This document shows, in pieces, positions 11,739 to 25,259 of a stretch of DNA of 64,000 bases; position 1 is the stretch's first letter; each line of letters opens with the position of its first letter. The position numbers and the translations under genes were made by a program. The notes below the pieces were generated by a model. It did not search any database. It saw only the letters and a program-made list of their open reading frames with translations, and was not told the DNA's origin. The DNA is from Euonymus europaeus. Its lineage: Eukaryota > Streptophyta > Magnoliopsida > Celastrales > Celastraceae. The stretch spans positions 2,361,001 to 2,425,000 of the forward strand of contig OY756957.1 in the NCBI GenBank assembly GCA_963580455.1, given 5' to 3'.

Positions 11739-12456
11739 GTAAGCAATCCCTTTATCATTGGATTTCTTTTTATTTCGTCTGATTATCGTCTTCTTCGGGC
11801 TCTATGCTCGCTTGATTCCAATTGTTGCTCGAGTGTGTCTATGGTTTTGACGACTTAGCACAAATTTCGTTTCATATTTTTCTTTGGTGGATTAGGGTAT
11901 GGATGCATTAAGATTGTATATACTTTTGACTTAAATTAGATGTCTTTCACTTCTTAAGCGCAATTGGTTAATCTCAATTTCCTGATTTTAGGATAGTTAT
12001 AAAGATAGTTATATTTTACCAGGGCTAAATTTCAAGCTGTGGAAGGAATCCATTATCGCTTGTAGCTCTTTAACATGTGTGTCTGGATTTAGATTTTGAC
12101 TCTCTGTCAATTTGTGCTGCATAAATTTCCCTTAAGGCAGTGGATGTGGGTATTTGATACTAAATTGGTTTGATATTGTAGTTTGTGGTGTTAATCTGAG
12201 CTCTTGGATGTGATGCATACCCATGAGCCGTATAGCCATATTTAGTTTGGTCTTGGTTACTTGCTATGCCATCACTTCTAAGAGATTGCCAATGTTTCTT
12301 GTGATAATCTCTCCCTCTCTCTCAGGGTTCTACCTCAAATTTCCTGGCATATAATTTGGAATATGAGCCATAGTGATAATATCAAATAATTTACTGAATT
12401 ATTATAGTCCATGGCCTTGAAACAAACAATTTCTAAATATCTTCGTATTTTTGCAG
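11739..12456 (+). other. SQD1 5'-UTR intron
   Basis: A donor (GAG|GTAAGC at 11739) and an acceptor (TTTTTGCAG ending at 12456) bracket a T-rich, stop-filled 718-bp interval. The acceptor lies 37 bp before the SQD1 start codon. Leader introns of this kind are common in plant housekeeping genes. It contains a second P1BS-like motif, GTATATAC, at 11916-11923. Confidence 0.65.
11916..11923 (+). promoter_or_regulatory. Second P1BS motif, in SQD1 leader intron
   Basis: GTATATAC fits GNATATNC exactly. It lies inside the predicted 5'-UTR intron, 318 bp downstream of the first P1BS. Intronic P1BS sites can be functional, but a single 8-mer is weak evidence by itself. Confidence 0.45.
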
Positions 12457-12487
12457 GTGTCTGTGCCGGCTGTGAGTAGGACAGTAA

Positions 12488-14576
<2,089 letters not shown>

Positions 14577-15030
14577 TCAAGGAAAAGAGGATTGAGTAAT
14601 GTATCTCTCATACCTCTACGGGTTGGTGACATCCAGAGCTACTGAACTTTTTTTCCTCCTAGCCAATGTTGGTTGAGTTGCATTCTTTTTTCAATTGGCA
14701 GTCCTTACATACATGTGGAGTTTCTTTGTAAAGTTTCTTTGATTACAAAGGTTTCCTTCGCCTGCTGTTGCCTACATAAGTATGTTCTATTTGTATATTA
14801 CTTGGACAAACAATAGTCTTTGACCAGAGTATAAAACGAGAATGATTTCGTGTGCATTCTTGGCATCAGCTTGTTGGCCTTCGCACATAAAAACTTTTGT
14901 GTTCTCATAGCAACTTATGAATCCATGACCATGCAACCTGCTAAATAAATAACTGTAATTTTCCAGATAATTGAAGCAATAGCCTGTTTATGTTGATGTC
15001 TATCAATTCTAGTATAATCTACAAAACCCG
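14577..15030. other. Convergent 3' regions
   Basis: Gap between the SQD1 stop codon (+) and the hydrolase stop codon (-). T-rich sequence at 14640-14760 is consistent with SQD1 3'-UTR and polyadenylation. No further gene is seen. Confidence 0.5.
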
Positions 15031-18000
15031 TCACAATCGGGAATGAATAGAGCTACCATGATCTTCTGCACCTCCCTCAGGATGAATATCTAAGCTTATG
15101 AAATCAAGTACAATTTTGGCCAACTGATCCTGATGTGAAGTGTATTCATGGTCGGCCCCTTCCACAATATGTAATTTGTGGTTGCTTATGAACCTGTCAA
15201 ACTCGAAAGCGTCTTCAAATGGAACAATTCTATCCATCGATCCATGAACTGTCAAGACCCTGTAATCAATGCCACATTGTGTCAAACTTTGTGAGATAAA
15301 ATAAAACCAAAAGATTAAACGGAAAAAGCAACATCCACCACAAATATCTATTTACTTTTAGCTGTGCATCAGGGAATGGTGAAACTGAAGATAGACTGGG
15401 ACTTCTTTAAAAGTAAACAAAGTTTCGAGGGCTGGATCAAATTCTTAAAATTTTCTGGAAATTGTAAAAGTCTTCAAATATTGCCAAGGCTCTTAGCTAT
15501 TTGGCTTGTTCGAGTTCAATAGAAACCAAGGAAATGGCAAGAACATCATGAATAATCACTCTCATTCTATGAGAGATTAGAAATATATAAATACATATAT
15601 GTAGTAATTGTTCAGCATTGGATACAGAGCAAATGAAATTACGAACCTGCAGTCTTGATGAATCAATGCACAAGCTGCACGAGTATCGGTGGTTAGCCGA
15701 TCCGTCAAACTTTCTTCAGTTACGCGATACTCAAACTGCCCTAAACAAAGGTAAAGAAATACACCTTCTTGGTCAATTTAAAATGAAAGCAACCTCGTAC
15801 TTGCAAAGTTTGTAAAAGAAAGTAGTAATCCTTAACTTCAATGAACTAAAATCATGTATTGTGAACCCAAATAGAATAAGTTATCCAAAACAGAGATGAA
15901 GACAATATTAGACAATCAATTATGCAACCATATGAAGCAGAACTTATGGTGCCAATGGACAAAACGACAAGAACAATCTTACATAATAGCTTACCCTTTC
16001 TATTCTTAACATCAATGAATCCATCACGTTTGATTCTTTCTAAAAAATCTTTACCGAGACGCCCTTCAATTCCTCTCTCCAGATTAAACCGGCCAGATAT
16101 ATTGACTACTGTTCGGACATCATTATACTTGGAGGCGTACAAGACCACCACATTTCCTCCTGCATGAAAACTGTCTCAGTAGCAGAGAATTTTGAAGCTA
16201 AAATCTAAAAAATAAATAATGTTAGCAGATTAAGAACCAGCCAAAATATGATCAGCAGCATCATGAAATTAGATCACAATCTTTTCTTGAGGGCGGTCTC
16301 ATAAAATATCCCCTGATCCCCACCTTCACACCCAGTCATGTATAAATTCGTCTCTAGTCCCTGTATGCACCTCAAAGCAACAAGTCTATTAACTCATAAA
16401 ATCAGTCCTACTTGTGCTATTAAAGAACTTTCCTTCCATTTTGGTTCCATAGAGAATCTCCTTCCCCTCCCACATGTAACTCCCCCATGTCTTTCGTATC
16501 TTCTGTTAAATGACTAGGATAAGCAAGAATTATTTAGAAACGAACCTTTACTGTGCCCAACAATTGAAGCAATCACGTATCCCTCCCCATGAAAGTGTTG
16601 GATGATAGCACGTAAATCATCAGCTTCTCGACGATAGTTGCCATACTGAAATGAGCCTTCGCTTTCCCTGGAAGGCAGAAGATGGACACCATCTTAAATT
16701 TGAATCAGGGCAACTGGTAAACATAGATGAGAAATTCAACAATAAAACAGTAATGGCATTTTAGGGGAATCAAAATTCAGTAAATTACTTCTGTCTTCAT
16801 CGAGTTCATCAAGCTTGGTAAAGTTATTCACCAACCTACTGTACCTTTCTCTTTATTCGGGCTTATGACTACCTGTATAACCAAGAGGAGTTACTTCCTC
16901 CTTTATACATTCAACAGACTTCATAATAAATTCCAACATGAGATGAATCCGTTAAATCATGCAATTGCAGGTTAAGTACACCAGTGATCAATGGGCAGCC
17001 ATAAGCAGCAGTTCTGCTTCAGAATGTTTATGAGTACACTCGAATATAATAGGTGGCAGCCAAGGAAGGGGATCACCACTTCCTTCATTGCTTCAGTGTC
17101 GAACTGCATCTCCATGAGCAAGAGATTATGGGTTTAAGTAGCACCAGCACCGCCTAAACCCTCCAAACCTTAAAATGCTTGCCAATGAAAAAATAAGAAG
17201 AAACTAGCATCCAGGGGGAAGAACACACACACACACACACTGCTAATAAAAGAGTGCTTCTTACTCCATCACTGGACTTAAGGCAAATGTTGATAGATTA
17301 CAGACAACAAATTTACTGAGAACAATAGTGCAAGCTTAAGTATATTCATTGAATATACTCTTGCTATATGCTATGCTCACAAAGTTTATTTCCACATAGT
17401 GATACTTATAGTGAACAACGGCATCTAATAAAAATTTAACACCGTACAACCGGAAAGATGCCACGAAATGGTCCCTGACATATATTATGTATGTTTCCAC
17501 ACTTGCGTCTTAATTTATGTACAGCTTACCCATTTCCAGCAAAGTCGAACCGATAAGAGCTGATTCCTTCTTCGGCTAAAGCAGTGGCAAGATTCACCAT
17601 TGGGATGCGATTCTAAAGATTAAAAAAAACATGAAACTAATTTAGTATAAGACGACTTGCTCGTTGAGTAAAAAACCCTTTTTCTTTTCTAGCAATAAAA
17701 ATTTATTCTCAAGAAACACGCACTGAATGATTAATCATGATGAAAGATATACTCGTCCAATTCTTGTCCAAAAAAAAAATACTTCTTCATGCTGTGCATT
17801 AGTTTCAATGACATAAACTACAAATTGCAGTGATCACCATCGAAGACTGAAATCCATGGCACACTATGACAAGCTCCTTAGAACCAGTTCCATGTAGAAT
17901 TCCCACAAGATCCTCCCCATGTTTGTTCCGTATAATCACTTTCTGCTGCTGAATCGCTGCAAAATAAACAAGCACCAATTTAACAGCTCTACTACAATGG

Positions 18001-18187
18001 AAGTAATCAATTTCATTTTATTTTTGAAAAAGGAGACTAAATTTTAAAAATGTATCTCCTCGATCTTTATGCAGCATGGTTTTTTGTTCGAATTTTATTG
18101 AGAAAAAAAAAACCGTGAATGAACAAGAAGTCAATCACCAGGTAGGAGAACTCGTCCTTCATCACGAGATCGATTCGGAGAAGTCAT
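15031..18187 (-). CDS. Alpha/beta hydrolase (esterase/acylglycerol-lipase-like), 286 aa
   Basis: Seven exons on the minus strand: 18187-18139, 17956-17838, 17612-17530, 16667-16546, 16159-15995, 15740-15647, 15259-15031. All are GT-AG with consistent phases, totalling 861 nt. The fold's landmarks are in order. HGFQSS follows strand 3 and supplies the oxyanion region. GHSKGG is the nucleophile elbow with catalytic Ser. DRIVPFEDA supplies the acid. GADHEY supplies the catalytic His near the C terminus. There is no signal peptide or membrane segment, so a cytosolic enzyme is likely. It belongs with the plant serine-aminopeptidase-like/BAAT-like esterase group; the substrate cannot be read from the sequence. 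The gene ends convergently with SQD1 and starts about 0.85 kb downstream of the FTSH4 stop codon. Confidence 0.85.
16546..17530. other. Hydrolase introns 3 and following, with CA microsatellite
   Basis: The intron between hydrolase exons 3 and 4 (17529-16668) holds no coding frame. It contains an AC-repeat tract (about 17225-17241). Confidence 0.5.
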
Positions 18188-19030
18188 CGTGTTTTTGAGA
18201 AGCGCCAGCCGCCAAGAAGAAATGCAACTGCAACGGCAACGGAACCTGGCTATAGAGCCACTAATTATATTTGTCGGTGATTATTGCGGTTTGAAATTCC
18301 AGTTTTGTCCCTTCAATTTTGCATCAGGATTTTGTTTGATAAAACATTTTTTTTTTTAGGGTTACTCGGGTTTCTTGGAAGGAAGTTTCTTTCAATTTCT
18401 TCATCTGCTTTGAGAGATTTCCTTCGTTCTTGATGTTTGTTATATTTATGGTAAAACCGTCTCAAAAAGCTGACATATATACTGGACATATATGAGAGAG
18501 AACTAACCACCAGAAAAAAGTTCAACGACTCAGATAAGCAAGGCCAAAGACGAGTTAATAGCATAACTTAGTCTATACAAAAAAAAAAAAAAAAAAAAAT
18601 AGCATAACTTAGTTTCACATTATCACATATCATTCTCTAAAAATTAAAAGGACATTATTGTTAAAACCTAACCAAGCAAGAACAGAGATGTAAAGAGTGG
18701 AAGCCAAATACATTGGACAAGTTCCAATGTGCCTAGTATAACAGCTATGCCACCCGAATATCTATGTAACCAAAAATGAGTGTTAACAAAGAAGGAAAAA
18801 AAAAAAGAAAATCTCCCAGATTGCTAAAAATAACATCTACGCTAGAAGGGTTCCATCAGTGCCATGGAATTCACGGACAGCTTTTTGGGCCAACTGACAA
18901 CTAAGAACTTGCAGGCAACAATTAAACTACAACCCCTTTAGAGAGGCTTTCCAGAGCAACAACTATAGTCTACATACATATATATAGGAGTTCAATTACT
19001 ACTCAATCAAAGATCACCAACTTCATCATG
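18188..19030. other. Spacer upstream of hydrolase, with FTSH4 3' region
   Basis: Contains the hydrolase promoter and, nearer 19030, the FTSH4 3'-UTR on the minus strand. An A-tract of about 20 bases lies near 18578-18599, and a direct repeat of ATAGCATAACTTAGT flanks it (18559 and 18600). That pattern fits a slipped duplication or a small retro-insertion. Confidence 0.45.
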
Positions 19031-22000
19031 CTAAGACCCGACAGGAGCAATGCCTTTAGATTGGGCTGCTGCTGTTGCGGCAGCCGCAGCAGCTGCGGCG
19101 GCAGCAGCAGCAGCAGAGGCGGCCGGATTAGGGGTTGAGGGAGGCACCGGAGCTGCAATTATCTGTTGATGCTGCGGTTGCTGGGAGTTAAATTGGGCAA
19201 GTAGAGCCTTGATCTGACTTCCACTAAGTGTCTCATGTGCAAGCAAAGCATTTGCAAGCGCATGATGCTCCTTGCTATGTGTGGTAAGAATGGTTTTTGC
19301 ATTATTGTATGCCCTTTCTAGCAAGTGCTGTACCTCTTTCTCAATAAGGAGCCTGGTCTCAGTGCTCATGCTCTTTCCATTGTCATCATAGTTGTGGGTG
19401 ACGAGCCCAATTTCTCTACTCATGCCATACTTGGTAACCATGGCTCTTGCAAGTTTAGTAGCCTGCTGGAGATCAGAAGATGCACCTGAGGTAACTTCAT
19501 TCTCACCGAAGATGAGCTCTTCAGCAACCCGACCACCCATGCAAACATCGAGCCGGGCAAGCATTTGCTTCCGGGAAATACTTGTCTCGTCCTTCTCAGG
19601 CAGTTGGGCAACCATGCCAAGGGCCATTCCTCTGGGAACTATCGTTGCTTTGTGAACTGGGAGCGCCCCATCAGTGTGGATAGCCACAAGAGCGTGGCCA
19701 CCCTCATGGAAAGCTGTGAGCCTGCGTGACTCGTCTGAGATGACAGCAGATTTCCGTTCACTTCCCATCATGATCTTGTCCTTCGCATACTCTAGATCAG
19801 CCATTGTTACTGCTTTAGCACCATCCATTGCAGCCTTCAGAGCACCCATGTTAACTAGATTGGCAAGATCAGCGCCCGAGAAACCAGGAGTCCCTCTTGC
19901 AATGATCATCAAATCAACATCATCTCCCTTCAATACCTGTAATTATAGCGATATGAACATCCAAGTGTGTATGACTAAGCACGATGATAATTAAATAACC
20001 TGACAGTCACCTAATTGTGATTCTTATGGTTTCAGACACCCTACTTAGACAACTAAGATTTCTCACTTTATCCAATTAAAGGATTGTTTGTCCTCTAAAA
20101 CCCTAATTCAATACTGCACTCTGTATGGCAACCATACTGCAATTTGGACATGCCAACTTGGAAGTTGGATCAGACTGCAAGTACGATATAGGTCCACTAA
20201 AAAAATAACTACTCATAGACAAATACATGACAACAGCCTACAGCAATGCATAGGAAAACATGAAATTTCTAGAAGACATCTAATAAGTACCACATCGAAA
20301 GATATGGGCATGATTATGCAATTGATAAGTGTGCCCCAACCTTTCCATGATACCCAAGGTTTTCTAGTAGATTGAACCAGGGTATAACCCAGGTTGGGCC
20401 TTTGGGCATAGCTCAGCCCATGCGTGGGCCGGATTTGGGCCTTGGTTGTTATGTGTTGGTGGCTTGTTCAACATCAAAGCCAAAATTTAAAATAAATCAG
20501 AAACAATCTTCGATAAAGACTGAATACCCAACTGGAGCATATTGCCAACCCAAAATCAAACTTCCAAAAGACAACAAAATTTCTCAAGTCATACCATACC
20601 TTTGACATGTGGGATTCCAGAATTTGTCTCCGCCCTTCTACGTCAGGATTAGGAACAACAATGTGGCGGTCAAACCGTCCAGGTCTCACCAGAGCTGTGT
20701 CCAGTGATTCTGGAAAATTTGTAGCAGCTATGACAATGATGCCCTCGTTCTGCTTAAATCCATCCAGCTCCACAAGCAACTGGTTCAAAGTCATCTTCAT
20801 GTACTGCTGGTCCTTTGGATTACGTCTTCCTCCTATGGCATCTATCTCATCAATAAATATTATACAAGGTGATTTCTTCTTTGCAGCAGAGAAAAGATCC
20901 CTCACCCTCCGAGCTCCAACCCCAACAAACATCTCCTCAAATTCACTGCCACTGCACGAGAAGAAGGGAACCCCGGCTTCACCAGCAATGGCTCTGGCTA
21001 ACATGGTCTTCCCAGTGCCAGGTGGGCCAACAAGCAAGACACCTTTTGGAAGCTTGCCACCCAGACGAGTGAACCGCTGTAGAAAGGAAAACATACAATC
21101 AATTTAAGAGAGGGGAAGTTTGTGGAGAGTCTTGACAAAGGAGAAGGCAGGTGCACATCAAAGAATATAGAGGTGCAATTCCTTTTTCCAATAGGGAATT
21201 ATTCAACTATAATCACCAACAAAATTTAATGTTCAAGGCCAAATATGAGAGCCACAAGGTATAAGTACAGTTCAGATAGACTAATTCAGTAACAGATAAG
21301 CTAAATTCTGAGGTGTAACCCCATCTTCATAATGTGATATGATGAAAGCTAGGGGCTACCCAAGCTAGTCAATAAAATATGTCCGACACTATGTATCCAA
21401 CATAAAAGTTCACATCACAAATAGCGGTGGAGCCAGCTTTTAGAACTAAGGGGGCCAGGGTTCAGGGAGCGCCCCAAATTTTTTTTGGAAGCAAATTACA
21501 AAAATAAGAGCATCCGAAAATAAAAATTGCACAAATACAAGCCAAATTACCTGCATTAAACTACACCAGGACCAGCTAAAAACTCATACAACAAGAATGC
21601 AGGAAGCCAAATGTTCAAACATTTCAAGTTCACAATACGTTACTCTTATTGATGTAGGAATATTGACTAAAAATGATGAATGGACTAAAGCCCCACCCTA
21701 ATTATATTAAGCCCAATATCAATTTAAAGAGTAAAGCCCTGACTCTATTAGGCTAAAGGCCTAAGCCCAATATCAAATGTAAAGAATAAAATCTTAACTC
21801 TATTTGGCTAAGCCTTAGCCCATTATCTATCAAAGTTGTAAAAAAGAAATGAATTACTAAATTATATAAGTACATTTTTTATATAAGAGAAGGCTGGTGG
21901 GGAACACTGATCACAAAGCTCGAGTCATTAAAATATGAGTATCAAGACAAAAGTTAAAAGGATAAGTCAAGCCAAAAAAAGAGGCATGCAAAATTGAGAC

Positions 22001-24913
22001 AGTACATCTTTCAAAGAAATAAAATCAAATTGCAAATGGGATTTCATGATATGTTCTCATAAATCAATTTTAACAGAGGTAATTAAGAAAATTCCAACAT
22101 TGAGTATGCGAGTAGATTTTGTAGCAAACAATAGTCATGTCTCACAGATATCATACTGTTCAACATAACACATGCATGCACATAGATAGAGGCAATCACC
22201 TTAGGATCTCGGAGATAGTGGACAATTTCTTCCAGCTCAGCCTTTGCTTCATCAACACCCTTAACGTCACTAAATTTTGTATTGGATTCCATGCTAGGTT
22301 GCACCTCTTCATTCAGACCAAGTCCTGAAAAGGCGAACTAACAACAGTTTGAAAACATATCAATGCATCTGAACTGCAAAACACATGAGCATACAAGTCT
22401 CGTGATACCTTTACCGATCCCTCTATCTTCAATAAGCGCTCCTACACCAGATATCAATAGAAATGCTAGTGCTATGGAGCGAACTGTCCGCCACAGCTGC
22501 TCTTTAACATGACCTCCTTCTGAAGCCACCATATGAATTGGGGCATCAGAAGTTCCAAGAATCCCACCCTTCACGGGTTTCCCCACATTCTTAAAAGCGG
22601 CAAGGCCTCCAACACTTTCTTCATTGCCTGCACCGTAGGCAAGACCTATGAAAAGGGAACAAAAATCAATTCTAGTCAAATTAATGCATGCATTGCTCTG
22701 TCATTTTCTTCCTGGCCTACCATGCAACATAACAGCAATTGAATATGCCAAGATGCACTAGGAAGGAATATAATACAGGAAGATATAGTCAGGCAAGCAA
22801 ATATGCCCAAAAAGGATATTTCATCAAGAATAAGACTGGTATCTCATGCACAACACATTCAGGCCTGCAAGTAAAAAAGGAAAAGGCAAACACTATTGCA
22901 GTGGACAAAACATGTAACTTCACACCCAAAGCACCTTCGGAATACATATTTCTCAAGAGGAATCATAAACAATACTACAATAGAATATATTTGATTGGTA
23001 ATCAACAGCCCCCGCAATGGGCAGGGTTGGGCACATGCAATATGTACGCAGACCATACCCCACATTTTATGTGGAGAGGCTGTTTCCGAGAATTGAACCT
23101 ATGACCCCTACGTTTCACCCTTGCAACTATGCTGTTGGGCTACACATTCGCTTATGAATAAAAAACCGATTTGGTAAAGAGTCTTCTTTTAGTAACAAAA
23201 AATAATCCTTGTTGCTTCGCTTTTGTAAAAAAGGACCAACTTTACCTGACCAGCATTACAAGAAAACAAAGAACAACTCACTACACAGTAGGCAATAATA
23301 ATAACAGATAAGAGAAAAAAAATAATAATCACCTCTCTGCAAGGTCTTTAACAACTCACTGTCGTCTAGCCTGTTCACCCTTACTAAGGCTTTAACATAT
23401 TCAGAAAGTGCTGAAGGGTTTGACTGCAGCAACGGCTGACTTTCAAATAGTCTTATCACCTCTTCCGGATCATTTCGATGGTAAAGTTCTTTAAGATGGG
23501 CAACTTCGCTACGTTCATCTGCATCACGCACCCTACGAGCTAAACTGCCCACATAGCTTGACTGGAACCGTCGTTGGGCATTTAGAAGCTCATTTCCTAC
23601 ACAAATAAATAAAGAATGTGTGTAGTCACAATGCAAAACAAGACCAACGTATTTCAGCACTACTAATACTTGTCAAGAATAAAGCAAACAAGCACGCACA
23701 CATGGAGACAGATACAAGAGGCAAAGAAAAACAAAGTGAAAGAAGTAATTGCTACTGTTAATGACTGACCCCACAGCCATCATAAGGAGACGGCATAAAA
23801 TTCATACCTTCAAGTCTGAACTTGCTAAAAGGAGAATATGTATTGACAAGCAAACTTTTAAATTGCCTCAGCTGTGGATGCCTTGAGACCTGTGGTAACA
23901 TAATGTAAGTACTTGGATTAGAAGAATGTAAGGAGGGGAAAACAAACTTTTTAACACAATAATTCCTTTAAGAAAATATAAATTATTTTTTTTCCAACAA
24001 TAATAGGAATTACAGAACATAACAATTTCTGAATGGCATCAGCATAATCTCCCAACAACTAAGTTCCACAACAATTACTAAGCCAGCTTCAAAACTCATC
24101 CACTATAAATGTGCTACCTAAGAGATAAAAAGGTAAAGCAAACAACTATTCCTTCAGTTGGTGGGATTTGGAACATACAAGATGTACGCAGATTTTACCC
24201 CATATAATATATGAAGAGGCTGAACCCGTGACCACTCGGTTTGAACCCTGCAACACTAACACTGGGCCACATGTTTGTATGGGGCTATGTGATAAAAGAG
24301 TGGATAAAAAAGGGAGCTAGCAGATGCATGAAAACCACAGCTAGATATTGGGCAGCTGAAGGCAGAGAAGCAGGAGGCGACTTGGCCCATGGATCGTTCA
24401 TGATTTCTCCTTTATGCACATGCACACTCACATACATGCTACAACTAATTTAATTTTTTTACTTTCCCTTATCCTGCTCAATTCATTAATATTTAAACTT
24501 CCATGAAATTCAGGGAGTCTTCCAAATACAAAAAGAATGATGCAAAAATACTCGTTTGCCATTGGAGCAGTGAACAGATTCAATCAAGCATGGTTGCTAA
24601 ACACAACTACAAGCAATCAAATGCATAGCCCAAAACTCAATCTCAAGGAAAACTATGCTGCGGTGCCTCCTCTATTTTATAGATGAAGTGGGAAACTGGA
24701 ATGGAAACAAAATTCAGAACTATAATCAAAAACATTTGATTGTGACAGACCAAATAACCAATTCCTCGAGTAAATATCTAATTAGGGTTCATTGCCTTCC
24801 CGTGATTTGCAAATTTTACGAAAATATAAAATTGATCCCAAAAACCTATGTATAAGGAATGAAGCAGTAAAGATGCTGGAGCTGACCTGTTTGATTAGGC
24901 GCATCGAAGCCAT
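19031..24913 (-). CDS. FTSH4: ATP-dependent zinc metalloprotease FTSH4, mitochondrial, 705 aa
   Basis: Inner-membrane i-AAA protease that degrades misfolded or unassembled proteins on the intermembrane-space side. Seven exons: 24913-24887, 23889-23808, 23596-23333, 22645-22409, 22324-22200, 21076-20600, 19936-19031; all phases close on 2118 nt. Order of parts: a basic N-terminal presequence ([16 protein letters not shown]), one membrane span near [15 protein letters not shown], then an AAA module with Walker A GPPGTGKT, Walker B IIFIDEID and second region of homology (ATNFPESLD...[10 protein letters not shown]). The peptidase follows, with zinc motif HEGGH and the third-ligand region [17 protein letters not shown]. 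The tail has a long poly-alanine run, as in Arabidopsis FTSH4 (about 717 residues). One transmembrane span and the presequence favour FTSH4 over two-span or plastid FtsH. Introns 1 and 3 carry SINE copies. Confidence 0.95.
20288..20470 (+). repeat. Dispersed repeat fragment in FTSH4 intron 6
   Basis: Starts CCACATCGAAAGATATG and continues through CCAAGGTTTT to GGGCCTTGG. The same ordered blocks occur at about 46503-46690 (CCACATCGAAAGATGTGG, CCAAGGTTTTGG, GGGCCTTGG), so two diverged copies of one repeat family lie in introns of unrelated genes, both on the plus strand. The TCCCACATCG motif is common in plant LTR/TRIM-type repeats; the class here is not settled. Confidence 0.5.
21420..21900. 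repeat. Degenerate internal duplication in FTSH4 intron 5
   Basis: Two related segments, AAGCCCAATATCAATTTAAAG (21711 onward) and AAGCCCAATATCAAATGTAAAG (21763 onward), are each followed by AGTAAAGC/AATAAAATC and a CTCTATT(A/T)GGCTAA block. The period is roughly 52 bp. Non-coding. Confidence 0.45.
22985..23150 (-). mobile_element. tRNA-derived SINE in FTSH4 intron 3
   Basis: Read on the minus strand it has an A-box-like TAGCCCAACAG (23132-23142) and a B-box-like GGTTCAATTCT (23089-23099), correctly spaced for a Pol III promoter. These are followed by CGGAAACAGCCTCTCCAC and GGTCTGCGTACAT. That body sequence is characteristic of the Au/TS-type SINEs of flowering plants. It has the same orientation as the host gene. 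The 3' end is diverged. Confidence 0.7.
24160..24290 (-). mobile_element. Second tRNA-derived SINE copy, FTSH4 intron 1
   Basis: On the minus strand: A-box-like TGGCCCAGTGT (24259-24269), B-box-like GGGTTCAAACC (24238-24248), then CAGCCTCTTCATAT and GGGGTAAAATCTGCGTACAT. It is the same family as the copy at 22985-23150 but diverged, with a short middle deletion. Confidence 0.65.
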
Positions 24914-25141
24914 GGCTTGTAAGGATCTTTACAACAGTAAGTCTCGGAACAAACCTTCTCCCTTCCCCTTCTCTCTTATGTAGGCGACGTGGAGTCGGCG
25001 AGAGGAACGTTGATCGGGGATCTTTGGAGCGACAGGAATGAATATATCCAGAACCAGAGGCTAAATAAATTGCGTCTGTGATGCTTCTTGTAGTTCCGCC
25101 CCCCAACTTTGTACGAAGGAAATTGCATTTCTTGACAGTCC

Positions 25142-25258
25142 AGCCCATAATTCTTGCTGGCTTGAGATGTTTATACTTTGTAGCCCAGCTCGCGAAGATA
25201 GTGATCCAACAGCCCAGCCCATGTACACATGTCTCGTGTAATCAAATTTTAGGTGGGC
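25142..25258 (-). promoter_or_regulatory. Cluster of site II (TGGGCT/C) elements upstream of FTSH4
   Basis: AGCCCA occurs at 25142-25147, 25182-25187, 25211-25216 and 25216-25221 (TGGGCT on the gene's strand), and TGGGCC occurs at about 25253-25258. The cluster starts about 230 bp upstream of the FTSH4 start codon. Site II motifs bound by TCP factors are enriched in promoters of nuclear genes for mitochondrial proteins. Confidence 0.6.
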
Positions 25259-25259
25259 C

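Noticed and set aside
19392..21107. Plus-strand frames up to 166 codons over FTSH4
   Set aside because: Antisense shadows of conserved AAA and peptidase exons.
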